Positions 13,216 through 21,829 of a stretch of DNA of 64,000 nt are shown here, in pieces. This DNA is from Psychrobacillus sp. OK032. GTDB taxonomy: Bacteria; Bacillota; Bacilli; Bacillales_A; Planococcaceae. A program made the translations under genes and the position numbers. The notes beneath the pieces are model-generated. The model was not told the origin of the DNA. It saw only the letters and a program-made list of their open reading frames with translations, and ran no database searches. Position 1 is the stretch's first letter, and each line of letters begins with the position of its first letter. The stretch is taken from assembly GCF_900111345.1 (NCBI RefSeq), contig NZ_FOGY01000001.1, positions 1-64,000 on the forward strand. Direction: 5' to 3'.

Positions 13216-14136
13216 ATGCAGAAAAAATCTCTTACATTGTTAGGAGTAGTACTGGCTTGGATTATTATCCTTTCCTTTTTGTTTGTTCAATCTCAAAACA
13301 CTGAAATGACATTAGCTGAAAGTATAGCAGAAACTAAAAAGGAACAGCAGAAAATTGAAGCGCTCTTAACAAAAATACAGCAAACGTTAGACCAAAAAGA
13401 TTATGGTGAAATAGGATTGACCTTTTCTTTTGAAGGACGTTTACTTACCGTACAGGTTAAAAATCAAGCTTTTTTAGATCAAAACGAAAAAAAATTAAAA
13501 TCGCTTATTAATGATATCGTGAAAGAAAAAAAGATGGATGCTATTAACATTCAATTTGAAGCTTTTAATACGGACAGTGCTATGAGCGAGGAAGACAAAA
13601 AATTAAACGAATTAATACACGAAGTTTCCAAAATAACATCTGAATCAATGAACGAAAACGGATATTCCATAAATGCAATGATGATAGAGCCAAAAACCTC
13701 GAATCCATCTATTGACATAAGAATAGACGGAACAAAAGAGTATTATGACAAAGTAAAAGATGATATCCAACAACTTGTATCCAATGCTGTTTCTTCAAAT
13801 ACAAAAATAAACTTTGAAGTTAAAATAACAAGAAGAACTGAGAATGATATAAGAGAAGAAAAATGGCAACCGATTTTTAGTGCAATAAGAGAAGAAACGG
13901 ATAAAAAGTTTGACGAATATAGAGGATTTGCATACTCATTCCATCCCGAACCTTTGCAAATTGTTATAAAAACAGACTTACGCGAATCTAAGTGGGCTTG
14001 GAATTCGAATAAAAAAGCCGAGCAAATTGAAAAATATGTACATGAAATAATTGAACTAAAAAGTAAAGAGTTATCAGTCGAAGAATTGCCATATGAAGTT
14101 ATTATTAGAGGTAAAGATAATAAGCGAATAAATTAA
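13216..14136 (+). CDS. Membrane-anchored extracytoplasmic protein, possibly DUF4030
   Basis: 306 residues from ATG 13216, preceded by GGAGGTGG at 13203; the longer frame from 13132 lacks a start signal. One membrane anchor, LTLLGVVLAWIIILSFLFV (about 5-23), is followed by an extracellular, lysine- and glutamate-rich part. That part contains repeated alpha/beta units: IGLTFSFEGRLLTVQVKNQ, then NPSIDIRIDGTKEYYDKV, then EPLQIVIKTDLRESKW. The look is that of DUF4030 proteins of Bacillus, an assignment from memory. Function unknown; not a lipoprotein. Confidence 0.7.
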   Translation: MQKKSLTLLGVVLAWIIILSFLFVQSQNTEMTLAESIAETKKEQQKIEALLTKIQQTLDQKDYGEIGLTFSFEGRLLTVQVKNQAFLDQNEKKLKSLINDIVKEKKMDAINIQFEAFNTDSAMSEEDKKLNELIHEVSKITSESMNENGYSINAMMIEPKTSNPSIDIRIDGTKEYYDKVKDDIQQLVSNAVSSNTKINFEVKITRRTENDIREEKWQPIFSAIREETDKKFDEYRGFAYSFHPEPLQIVIKTDLRESKWAWNSNKKAEQIEKYVHEIIELKSKELSVEELPYEVIIRGKDNKRIN

Positions 14137-14245
14137 TGAAAAAGCTCAGGTGAACTAAGCTCTTTCATTTACATTTGCAAATGCGTTATGTATTTTAGTT
14201 TGGGCCAGAATTCAAATGATTTCCTTTGAGAAACAACCTCTCTTA

Positions 14246-15070
14246 TTAAAGGTTGTATGATAATTGAGCGATTTCTTCAATTACCTGTGTTGTTTTTCCA
14301 GGGTTTTCTACTATTAAAAGATGAGTGCAGCTTTCAAAAGGTACCACTTTGGCATCAGGAATTTGCGATGCTAAATAGGCAGCAGTCTCTTTCGAATATA
14401 GCGTGCTCTTCTCACCGTACACTATTTGCGTAGGAACTGTGATGTTTGGCAGCACATCTCTAAAATCAGAAACCGCCATCGCATGCCACATCGCAGATAG
14501 AACATGTGGAGTATTGTTATTGATTACTTGATCGAGCTGCTCGTTTAAAAGATCCTCTGTTAAATAAGGCACAGTGATTTTGAAGAATGGTTTTGCAAAT
14601 TCACTGAAATCCTCATTGATGACAGTCAAGTCTTTTAGAGAATCTTCTCTTGTATATTTTCCGTGATAGAGTCCAAGTTTCCAATCGCCATCATTGACCA
14701 ATTTTGGAGTCATATCAAAAATGGAAACAGATTTCAATCTTTGAACACCATAAATTTTTACATATTCGAATGAGACGGATGCTCCCATCGAATGTCCAAC
14801 TAATGTGACATCTTGAAGATTTAAATATTCCATCAATTCCTCAAGGTCTGTCGCAAATCTTTTTAATGATAAACCTTTTTCTGGCCGATCAGAACTACCA
14901 TGTCCTCTTAGATCAAAGGAAACAACCTGATAGTTTCTACTCAACTCATCAAAAGACTGATCAAAAGACGTATGATCCGCGGACCAGCCATGGATTAACA
15001 CGATTGTATTGCCTTCTCCTTTTTGCTGATAATACAATTTCACTCCGTCACTCGTTTCAAAAAATGCCAT
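14246..15070 (-). CDS. Alpha/beta hydrolase
   Basis: 274 residues. The opening SDGVKLYYQQKGEGNTIVLI leads to the oxyanion loop HGWSAD. The nucleophile elbow is GHSMGAS (serine near residue 97), and the C-terminal histidine is in SCTHLLIVENPGK; VVSFDLRGHGSSDRP follows the usual pattern. GGGAGG lies 7 bases before ATG 15070. This is the broad haloperoxidase/esterase group; substrate unknown. Terminator-like sequence at 14,230-14,255 (ACAACCT/AGGTTGT) overlaps its 3' end. It runs alone and appears intact. Confidence 0.88.
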   Translation of the reverse strand: MAFFETSDGVKLYYQQKGEGNTIVLIHGWSADHTSFDQSFDELSRNYQVVSFDLRGHGSSDRPEKGLSLKRFATDLEELMEYLNLQDVTLVGHSMGASVSFEYVKIYGVQRLKSVSIFDMTPKLVNDGDWKLGLYHGKYTREDSLKDLTVINEDFSEFAKPFFKITVPYLTEDLLNEQLDQVINNNTPHVLSAMWHAMAVSDFRDVLPNITVPTQIVYGEKSTLYSKETAAYLASQIPDAKVVPFESCTHLLIVENPGKTTQVIEEIAQLSYNL

Positions 15071-15209
15071 CTCAATTCCTCCCTTTTTGTTGGAAATATA
15101 TTGTCTCTCTTATTTATTGTAGTATTCTAAATTATTAAATACAATTTTTTGAAACTATAAAAAATATAGAGTAATATTGGAGCAGATTAGTTGAGACAAA
15201 ATCAAAAAA

Positions 15210-15243
15210 TGTCTTCTTTCTACAAAGTCTGTAGACGAAGACA
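15210..15243 (-). terminator. Terminator on the minus strand
   Basis: TGTCTTC...CTACA and TGTAG...GAAGACA form a stem with an internal bulge, followed on the minus strand by ATTTTTTG. It closes whatever ends at about 15,266 and perhaps the ABC operon. Confidence 0.65.
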
Positions 15244-15265
15244 CTTATTTCCTATTATTACCTAT

Positions 15266-15520
15266 TTATTCATCTAAACCTTTAATGTAGAATTGAGCTT
15301 TTTCAATTAAATGCGAAACTACATAAATAATCTGACGACCGATAGTAACAAAACCGAATAAGCTAATTCTAATTAATTTGCCGCTTGGATTCCCGAAAGT
15401 AAATTCCAATAAATGGTTGAACGAGACATAACATACTGTGAACGCGACAAACTCCCCTCCGAACACGACAAACCACATCACGAACGCGCGACAAAGCGAC
15501 CGCTGAACAGGACAAACCAA
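15266..15520 (-). CDS. Doubtful small membrane-associated frame
   Basis: 84-codon open frame whose C-terminal half (RISLFGFVTIGRQIIYVVSH then LIEKAQFYIKGLDE) looks protein-like and ends just before a terminator. Its N-terminal half, however, is read through the dispersed repeat at 15,403-15,535. It may be the 3' end of a gene interrupted by the repeat. No family recognised. Confidence 0.25.
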   Translation of the reverse strand: MVCPVQRSLCRAFVMWFVVFGGEFVAFTVCYVSFNHLLEFTFGNPSGKLIRISLFGFVTIGRQIIYVVSHLIEKAQFYIKGLDE

Positions 15521-15535
15521 TCTAGCAGAGTTATG
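15403..15535. repeat. Dispersed repeat (CCAATAAATGG family)
   Basis: Starts ATTCCAATAAATGGTTGAAC and continues with three nearby CGACAAA units each preceded by GAAC-like bases. Related copies lie at 27,387, 53,554, 53,725 and 53,869. Confidence 0.6.
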
Positions 15536-15580
15536 TTACGAGTTAGGCGGCCTTTGTTACGCATTATTCCTAAACAGTAC

Positions 15581-16288
15581 TTAATCAATCATACGTTTTC
15601 TATACACAACTACCGTCAACGCAAACACTACGACAACCCATATACCGATGATACCCAAATTAGAAAACACTTGGACGAAACCTGCTCCTTGTTCTACTTT
15701 TTCTGCCAGTTCGATTAATTGTACGTTTGGTAAAAACTCTGCCACTTTTAATATTGGATATTTTTCTGTCCACGCAGTTACAAATGAACCAACAGTAAAT
15801 ATACCAATAACCGGAAGTACAATAACAGATGATTCCATTACAGACTTTGCAACAAGCCCTAATAACGTACCAATACCAATATAAAATAACGTCGATAAAA
15901 CAATAGCGAATGCTACAATCGTAATATTTGCAGGTTTATATTCAGATAGAAATGCACTAAAAAATACAATAATGATCGTTAATAAAAATGTTAGTAAACT
16001 TTTTCCACCAAGAATTTCGAGTGTACTAGCAGGAGACAGCATTAGCCCTCTTAATGTATTTTTCTCTTTTTCCTCTGCTATTAAACAGCACTGCACATAT
16101 GTACCAACCATTGCAAACGTCATATTAATATTCATATAATGTGCTTGAATTGAGTCGAGTCCCATCCGACCATATACTGCTGCTAAAATAATCGGTAAAA
16201 AAATGACGATCGATACAGCTGTATTTCTTGAAAAATCTTTAAAATCTTTCTGTAGTATTGCGTTCACACGCTTCCATGAAAATGTCAT
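15581..16288 (-). CDS. ABC-2-type transporter permease
   Basis: 235 residues with six membrane segments, beginning VNAILQKDFKDFSRNTAVSI then IIFLPIILAAVY-like sequence, and ending GIWVVVVFALTVVVYRKRM. The topology (N-terminal cytoplasmic segment then six helices) is that of ABC-2 exporters such as NatB or drug/bacteriocin exporters. The start ATG overlaps the stop of the ATPase gene (ATGA), so the two are translationally coupled and form one exporter. Substrate unknown. Confidence 0.88.
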   Translation of the reverse strand: MTFSWKRVNAILQKDFKDFSRNTAVSIVIFLPIILAAVYGRMGLDSIQAHYMNINMTFAMVGTYVQCCLIAEEKEKNTLRGLMLSPASTLEILGGKSLLTFLLTIIIVFFSAFLSEYKPANITIVAFAIVLSTLFYIGIGTLLGLVAKSVMESSVIVLPVIGIFTVGSFVTAWTEKYPILKVAEFLPNVQLIELAEKVEQGAGFVQVFSNLGIIGIWVVVVFALTVVVYRKRMID

Positions 16289-17133
16289 ATTAATTCTCCT
16301 CCCGTTACCTTCACAAAAATATCTCCTAAGGTTGGTTCATTAGAATGTACCGTTACTACACGATTTTCTTTCATTAATTGGTACATTTCTTCCGCTCCTG
16401 CTGCATCTTTACGTAGTTGTATTTTTTCATCATTCGTTAGTTCTATTGTTAATGTGGAGTCCGCATATCGCTTTTTTAACTCGCTTGGTTTATCGAGCAA
16501 GCGGATCTTTCCTTTGTTTAAAAAGGCAACCCTATTACATAATGTGTCTGCTTCCTGCATATCATGTGTCGTTAAAAAAATGGTCGTTCCTTTTTTATTT
16601 AGCGCACGTAATCCCTCATATATATGAAGTGTATTCACAGGATCTAGTGCAGAGGTCGGTTCATCTAAAAATAATAACTCTGGTTCATGCAGAATAGCCC
16701 TTGCCAAAATAACACGCTGGGTCATCCCTTTTGATAATGTAGAGACTTTTTTCTTGCTCTCTTCTTTTAAATTAACGAACCCAAGTGCTTCGTCAATTTT
16801 ATGTAGCGGAAGGTCATATAGTTCACAATATAATTTTAAATTCTCATAAATTGTCAATCTTCCATATAACCCACTATTATCCGTTAATACCCCAAAACGT
16901 TTGCGTGCTTTTGGATTTTTTAAATGGGAAACATTCTCTCCAAAAACAAACGCTTCTCCTTCTGTTGGATCTAGTTGCCCTGTTAATATTTTTATCGTCG
17001 TTGTTTTTCCCGATCCACTTGGACCAAGAAACCCAAAAATTTCACCCTTCTTCACATGAAAATCGACGCCTTCAATCGCTTTAAAATTAGCAAAATATTT
17101 TGCTAAACCTTTTACTTCAATTGCATTTTCCAT
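16285..17133 (-). CDS. ABC transporter ATP-binding protein
   Basis: 282 residues from ATG 17133; AGGAGG is 6 bases upstream of this ATG, whereas ATG 17139 directly abuts it. Walker A GPSGSGKTT, signature LSKGMTQRV (a variant of LSGGQ), Walker B LLFLDEPTSALD and H-loop TTHDMQEA are all present. The C-terminal 60 residues carry the extension common to NatA/CcmA-type exporter ATPases. Partner of the permease that follows; upstream lies a LytTR protein in the same direction, and the three probably act together. Confidence 0.93.
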   Translation of the reverse strand: MENAIEVKGLAKYFANFKAIEGVDFHVKKGEIFGFLGPSGSGKTTTIKILTGQLDPTEGEAFVFGENVSHLKNPKARKRFGVLTDNSGLYGRLTIYENLKLYCELYDLPLHKIDEALGFVNLKEESKKKVSTLSKGMTQRVILARAILHEPELLFLDEPTSALDPVNTLHIYEGLRALNKKGTTIFLTTHDMQEADTLCNRVAFLNKGKIRLLDKPSELKKRYADSTLTIELTNDEKIQLRKDAAGAEEMYQLMKENRVVTVHSNEPTLGDIFVKVTGGELI

Positions 17134-17252
17134 ATTCATCCTCCTAAATGGTTAGTTGCATATTTCGTTTCTACACCACTAACATTAGGGCTTTTTCATA
17201 TGGATTACATCATATTTACGGTGAAAGGAGTCATTTTCGGGGTGAATGGAGC

Positions 17253-18269
17253 TTATTTAAGGCCCAACATTCCCTTTAAATCGGCCATTTTCGTTTTGGA
17301 TAAAGGAACAGATGATTTTTCTCCATCATCTAGTACCAGGCTATAACTATTTCTCGTCCATGTGATTACTTCTCGTACTTTTTGTAAGTTGACAATATAG
17401 GAACGGTGACAGCGGAAAAATCCGAATGGCAATAATCTCTCCTCTAATTCATTTAACGTAAAACTACAATGGAAATTTTCTCCTTTAATATGTAAAAAAG
17501 TTTGCCCCTCCGTACTTTCAATATAGTCAATTTCTGGTGGATCAAATAGGACGATTTTTTCGTTTACTTTTGTTGGTATTTTTTCAAATCGAATTGGTTG
17601 TACTATTTTTTCTTCGATTTCATCTTCTATTACGGTTTCTTTTGGTGTTTCCTCCGACTCCCCCTCTTCGGTTTGGATTACATGAAGTCCATTGTCGTCC
17701 AAACGAACGATTTTATCCGCAAGGGTTACTGCTGTTTCTAAGTGACTCGTTAATACAAGTACCGTTTTTTGCAACTTTCGAAGTTCGTTAAAAACCGCGA
17801 TAAATATTCGTTTTGATTCTATATCTAAGTTTTGATCAGGCTCTTCCATTATGTAAGTTTCAGCATTTTGAATAAGTATGTATGCCAGCTGGACACGTTT
17901 CTTTTCGGAGTATGTAAGATTTTTAATTTTAATGTTTTTCTTTGAGTCAAGTTGGACTAAACGAGTAATCTCTTCGAGCGATTGTTTTGATTGATACAAT
18001 TGATGGTAAAATTTAAGGAGCTCCTGGACTGTAAGAAGCTCATGTAAGCCTTCGTTTAGAAAAAAGAACGCCAACTTTTTTTCATCGGAATATTGTATTT
18101 CGCCATTAGATAATAATTTTTTTCCTAATAAAATATCAATAAGTTGCTCCCGTACATTCACATTCGAACAAATTGCAGCAACTTCCCCAGCTGTTATGGT
18201 TAAATCGAAAGCCGGAAAAACGATCGTATCATGCATATGTTTTTCCGTACCAATAAATTTCAAAGACAT
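17253..18269 (-). CDS. LytTR-type regulator with an ABC-ATPase-like N-terminal domain
   Basis: 338 residues in two parts. Residues about 1-200 resemble an ABC ATPase that has lost the Walker A lysine: ITAGEVAAICSNVNVREQLI replaces G-x-x-x-x-GKS. A signature-like NLTYSEKKRVQLAYILIQNA and a Walker B-like TYIMEEPDQNLD remain. After an acidic linker, residues about 240-338 form a LytTR DNA-binding domain (IEGQTFLHI-like strand, GFFRCHRSYIVNLQKVREV, SVPLSKTKM). So an ATPase fold appears reused as a sensor or dimerisation module. It sits just upstream of the ABC exporter genes and is the likely regulator. Confidence 0.85.
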   Translation of the reverse strand: MSLKFIGTEKHMHDTIVFPAFDLTITAGEVAAICSNVNVREQLIDILLGKKLLSNGEIQYSDEKKLAFFFLNEGLHELLTVQELLKFYHQLYQSKQSLEEITRLVQLDSKKNIKIKNLTYSEKKRVQLAYILIQNAETYIMEEPDQNLDIESKRIFIAVFNELRKLQKTVLVLTSHLETAVTLADKIVRLDDNGLHVIQTEEGESEETPKETVIEDEIEEKIVQPIRFEKIPTKVNEKIVLFDPPEIDYIESTEGQTFLHIKGENFHCSFTLNELEERLLPFGFFRCHRSYIVNLQKVREVITWTRNSYSLVLDDGEKSSVPLSKTKMADLKGMLGLK

Positions 18270-18356
18270 TGCAATATCCTCATTTCTATTATTCTCAACT
18301 TTATAATTATATCAGTAACTATATGGAAAAATGAAGGCGTTCTTTCACAAAATGAA

Positions 18357-18398
18357 AAGAACATGCATTAAACCATTGTAGGCTAAATGCATGTTCTT
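18357..18398 (-). terminator. Terminator after ricA
   Basis: AAGAACATGCATT and its complement give a 13-bp stem with a 16-base loop; on the minus strand TTTTCATTTT follows. It lies about 15 bases after the ricA stop and separates the core operon from the accessory region. Confidence 0.75.
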
Positions 18399-18412
18399 GT
18401 TCTTGCTATTTT

Positions 18413-18847
18413 TTATGAACAGCTATCATAAGTCGTATTTTTTACTTTTGAGCCAGTTTCGCCTCTTAATAAATCGCCTTCTGTTGCTTCAATAATTTGG
18501 TTCGTTACATTATTCGAAATTGAGTTTGCCACTAATTGTAGAAGGCTATTCACGTCACCTTGTGATTGTTTGAACTCTTGTACGATTGGCAGATCATCAA
18601 TTTCCGCTTCGATTGCTTCAATTTTTCCTTCAATCATTTTCAACGCTTTTTCTTTTCCTAAATGTTGAAAGTTAACCGCTTGTTTTTGTAAGCTTTTAAG
18701 ACTCGCAATTTTTTCGCGTACTGTTTGATTTTCGTTAATTTGTGCTTCTGCACGTTTAAAGAAATCTACTTCTTCTGTATTAGCAATCATCGTTGCGATT
18801 TCTTTTGCTTTTTCAATAATATCGTCTCTTGTATATTTTGTAGTCAT
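18413..18847 (-). CDS. ricA: RicA/YmcA-family regulator of competence, biofilm and RNA maturation
   Basis: 144 residues from ATG 18847 (AAGAGGTGGG upstream; overlaps the miaB stop as TAATG). All-helical YlbF/YmcA fold: EIATMIANTEEVDFFKRAEA then REKIASLKSLQKQAVNFQHL and a C-terminal LLQLVANSISNNVTNQIIEA. The extreme C-terminus keeps a cysteine (TYDSCS), as in RicA proteins that bind an iron-sulfur cluster in the RicA-RicF-RicT (Y) complex. In B. subtilis this complex works with RNase Y, encoded in the same region here. Position after miaB is conserved. Confidence 0.92.
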   Translation of the reverse strand: MTTKYTRDDIIEKAKEIATMIANTEEVDFFKRAEAQINENQTVREKIASLKSLQKQAVNFQHLGKEKALKMIEGKIEAIEAEIDDLPIVQEFKQSQGDVNSLLQLVANSISNNVTNQIIEATEGDLLRGETGSKVKNTTYDSCS

Positions 18848-20394
18848 TATATTCCCACCTCTTGTTCTTTTGGTACTTCTACTAGCTCTCCAGTAAGCGA
18901 CCATGTCTTGGCATCTGTAATTTTCACTTGTACAAGCTTTCCTATAATATCTTTTGGACCAACGAAGTTAACTAGCTTGCTTTTAGGCGTATATCCTGCG
19001 AGTACATCCGGGTTATTTTTACTTTCCCCTTCTACTAGTACTTCTACAATTTGACCTTCGTATTTTTTCATAGCTTCTGCTGACATATCATTTACTAATT
19101 TATTTAAACGTTGTAGACGTTCTTTTTTCACTTCCATCGGTACATTATCTACCATTTTAGCAGCTGGAGTACCTTCACGTGGTGAGTAAATATATGTGTA
19201 TGCTATTTCAAATCCTACTTCTTTATATAAAGTCATCGTTTCCTCAAATTGCTCATCCGTTTCGTTAGGGAAACCTACAATAATATCCGTTGTTAACGAT
19301 ACGTTTGGTATAGCAGCTTTAATCTTACGAACTAACTCTAAATAATGCTCTCTTGAATATTTACGAGCCATTATTTTCAAAATATCAGAAGATCCCGATT
19401 GAACTGGTAAATGAATATGATCTACTAAATTTCCGCCTTTTGCGAGTACTTCGATTAAATGATCATCGAAGTCTCTAGGGTGACTTGTCATGAAACGAAT
19501 GCGTGCTACGTCAATCTTGCGAAGATCATCCATTAAATCACCAAAACGATAATCTAAGTCTTCGAAGTCTTTTCCGTAAGCGTTTACGTTTTGACCAAGT
19601 AATGTCACCTCTTTATATCCTTGTGCAGCTAGATGTCTGATCTCTTGTATAATATCTTCTGGGCGACGGCTACGTTCTTTTCCTCGTGTGTATGGAACGA
19701 TACAATATGTACAGAATTTATCGCAGCCATACATAATGTTCACCCAGGCTTTGATCGAACCTTTTCTCACTCGTGGCAAGTTTTCAATAACATCGCCTTC
19801 TTTAGACCAAACTTCTACGACCATTTCTTTCGAAAGATACGCTTCGTTTAGAATATTAGGTAGTCGGTGAATATTATGCGTTCCAAAAATCATATCTACT
19901 TGGTTATATGTTTTTAATATTTTATTAACTACGGATTCTTCTTGAGACATACATCCACAAACACCGATTAATACGTCTGGATTATTTTGTTTTAAATGTT
20001 TTAAATGACCTAGCTCACCAAATACTTTGTTCTCTGCATTTTCACGAATGGCACATGTGTTGAGAAGAACAACATTTGCATCGTCTACCGTGTCCGTAGG
20101 TTCATATCCAAGTTGCATGAAAATTCCTGCCATCACTTCTGTGTCATGCTCATTCATTTGGCAGCCATACGTACGAATATAAAATTTACGATTTTGGCCC
20201 ATTCCTTTAAATTCTTCTGCTATGGCAAAATCATTATGGTAGGCAACTTCTTCTTTACCTCGTTTTTTTGCTTCTTTTAAGGATGGTGGGGTGTAAACTG
20301 CTTGAAAATATTGACCATAATCCTTCTCGGATTTTTTGTCCGGAGAATTAGGTTCTTTCACTTGTGTACTTTGTAAACGCGATTCTTCGTTCAT
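18847..20394 (-). CDS. miaB: tRNA-2-methylthio-N6-isopentenyladenosine synthase MiaB
   Basis: 515 residues from ATG 20394 with AAGGAG 8 bases upstream; the frame runs on to 20466 without a start signal. Radical-SAM methylthiotransferase: the N-terminal UPF0004 domain has cysteines in [23 protein letters not shown] and [10 protein letters not shown] for one 4Fe-4S cluster. The radical-SAM motif [15 protein letters not shown] follows, and a C-terminal TRAM domain covers about the last 70 residues ([10 protein letters not shown]...[14 protein letters not shown]). The N-terminal extension of about 60 residues is usual in Bacillales. Confidence 0.97.
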   Translation of the reverse strand: MNEESRLQSTQVKEPNSPDKKSEKDYGQYFQAVYTPPSLKEAKKRGKEEVAYHNDFAIAEEFKGMGQNRKFYIRTYGCQMNEHDTEVMAGIFMQLGYEPTDTVDDANVVLLNTCAIRENAENKVFGELGHLKHLKQNNPDVLIGVCGCMSQEESVVNKILKTYNQVDMIFGTHNIHRLPNILNEAYLSKEMVVEVWSKEGDVIENLPRVRKGSIKAWVNIMYGCDKFCTYCIVPYTRGKERSRRPEDIIQEIRHLAAQGYKEVTLLGQNVNAYGKDFEDLDYRFGDLMDDLRKIDVARIRFMTSHPRDFDDHLIEVLAKGGNLVDHIHLPVQSGSSDILKIMARKYSREHYLELVRKIKAAIPNVSLTTDIIVGFPNETDEQFEETMTLYKEVGFEIAYTYIYSPREGTPAAKMVDNVPMEVKKERLQRLNKLVNDMSAEAMKKYEGQIVEVLVEGESKNNPDVLAGYTPKSKLVNFVGPKDIIGKLVQVKITDAKTWSLTGELVEVPKEQEVGI

Positions 20395-20560
20395 AGAAGA
20401 CGCTCCTTTCTTTCGTTCGTAACTAATACGAATACCCATCAACCTATTATACTGAATAGAAGACATGCGCTACAAGGTATAAAGCTTAAAAGTGCTTAAT
20501 TGGTCATAATATGTAATCTTTTTAATATTGAGAATTGGGCTCTTGTCTTAGGGTGGAATC
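20395..20560. other. Region upstream of miaB
   Basis: Holds the miaB ribosome binding site and presumably its promoter; no gene seen. It leads directly into the 21-bp repeat array. Confidence 0.5.
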
Positions 20561-20870
20561 TTGCGATTTGAAGGCTGTATTTTGTGATTCGGGGGTGGGG
20601 CCTTGCGATTCGATGGCTCTATTTTGCGATTCGGAGTTAGGATCTTGCGATTTGATGAGGTTATTTTGCGATTTGCTATGCTGGGGTGGATATCTTGTGA
20701 TTTGCTGGCTCTATGTTGCGATTTAGAGGCGGGAATTTGCGATTTGATGAGGTTATCTTGCGATTTGCTATGCTGGGGCGAGGAGCTTGCGATTCGCTGG
20801 CACTATCTTGTGATTCGGGGGTGGGATCTTGCGATTTGGACATACTATCTTGCGATTCGATGATGTTTTC
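20561..20870. repeat. Helically phased tandem array of 14 TTGCGATTTG-like units, 21-bp period
   Basis: Units of TTG(C/T)GATT(T/C)G start at 20561, 20582, 20603, 20624, 20645, 20666, 20695, 20716, 20737, 20758, 20787, 20808, 20829 and 20850. Every step is 21 bp except two of 29 bp, where 8 extra bases with GCTATGCTGGGG occur. The block 20645-20736 recurs as 20737-20828, a 92-bp second-order repeat. Because 21 is divisible by 3, all three plus frames stay open and give spurious cysteine/aspartate-rich frames. Confidence 0.9.
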
Positions 20871-20921
20871 CTACTCTGGATGTTTAATTTCTAATAGTAA
20901 ATTGACCTTATGTTAAGCAAT

Positions 20922-20957
20922 AAAAAACTACCCATTTTTTGTGTGGGTAGTTTTTTT
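20922..20957 (-). terminator. Terminator after korB
   Basis: AAAAAACTACCCA and TGGGTAGTTTTTTT around a 9-base loop; A and T runs on both sides allow termination in both directions. The korB stop is at 20963. Confidence 0.85.
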
Positions 20958-20962
20958 GTCTT

Positions 20963-21829
20963 TTACATAAAATCTTGCAATAAAGTATTAAATTCTTTTT
21001 CACTTAATTTCAAGTTTTGGTCTACGAGTGGCGTTGGTGCGTATCCGGGAACTTGATCTTGATAGGATGGTGCATTTTCATTTTGATAAATGATTCCCGT
21101 CACTAATCCTTCATTTTCCATAACCACTTGCATTGCTTCTTCGCGATTAGTATGATCATACCCTTCGACATTGGAAAGCTTCGTTAAGTTTTCTTTGAAC
21201 CAGTCGTACGTATTTACTTTATTGTACGTGACGCAAGGACTGAATACATTGATGAAAGAAAAACCTTTATGGTTAATTCCAGCTTCAATGATTGCAGTTA
21301 ACTCTTTAATATCAGAAGAGAACCCTTGTGCTACAAAAGTAGCTCCTGAAGTAAGCGCTAGTTCAAGTGGTTTAAGAGAAGGCTCAATTGCTCCGCCCGG
21401 CGTCGATTTTGTTTTAAATCCTTCAGCTGAACGCGGAGAAGTTTGCCCTTTTGTTAAACCGTAAATTTGGTTGTCCATTACGATATACGTTAAGTCGATA
21501 TTACGGCGAATCGAATGGATCGTATGACCAATACCGATTGCAAATCCATCTCCGTCTCCACCAGAAGCGATGACGTGCAAATCTTTATTTGCCATTTTTA
21601 ATCCTTGGGCAATCGGAAGTGCTCGTCCGTGAATACCGTGGAAACCATACGAGTGGATATACCCTGAAATACGTCCTGAACAACCAATACCAGAGATTAC
21701 TGCTAGATCGTGAGGCTGAATACCAACATTGGCTGCCGCACGCTGAATAGCTGCTTGAACAGAAAAGTCGCCACATCCTGGGCACCAGTTTGGTTTTACA
21801 TTATTACGAAAGTCTTTAAATGTCACCAT
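20963..21829 (-). CDS. korB: 2-oxoacid:ferredoxin oxidoreductase, beta subunit
   Basis: 288 residues. Thiamine diphosphate-binding subunit: WCPGCGDFSVQAAIQRA is the conserved N-terminal cysteine motif, GIGCSGRISGY is followed by HGRALPIAQGLKMAN, and GGDGDGFAIGIGHTIHSIRR with MDNQIYGLTKGQTSP forms the GDG...N ThDP/magnesium motif. Its ATG overlaps the korA stop (TAATG), so translation is coupled. With KorA it decarboxylates 2-oxoglutarate or a similar oxoacid to the acyl-CoA using ferredoxin. Confidence 0.95.
   Translation of the reverse strand: MVTFKDFRNNVKPNWCPGCGDFSVQAAIQRAAANVGIQPHDLAVISGIGCSGRISGYIHSYGFHGIHGRALPIAQGLKMANKDLHVIASGGDGDGFAIGIGHTIHSIRRNIDLTYIVMDNQIYGLTKGQTSPRSAEGFKTKSTPGGAIEPSLKPLELALTSGATFVAQGFSSDIKELTAIIEAGINHKGFSFINVFSPCVTYNKVNTYDWFKENLTKLSNVEGYDHTNREEAMQVVMENEGLVTGIIYQNENAPSYQDQVPGYAPTPLVDQNLKLSEKEFNTLLQDFM

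Noticed and set aside
15413-15718. Plus-strand frame of 101 codons
   Set aside because: Read through the CCAATAAATGG-type repeat and antisense to the ABC permease 3' end.
20561-20870. CRISPR array
   Set aside because: Units are only 10 bp with 11-bp intervals that are themselves partly repeated, and no cas genes are present.
20535-20916. Overlapping plus-strand open frames rich in Cys and Asp
   Set aside because: They are created by the 21-bp repeat, whose length is a multiple of three and keeps all frames open. No ribosome binding site and the three frames give similar low-complexity products.
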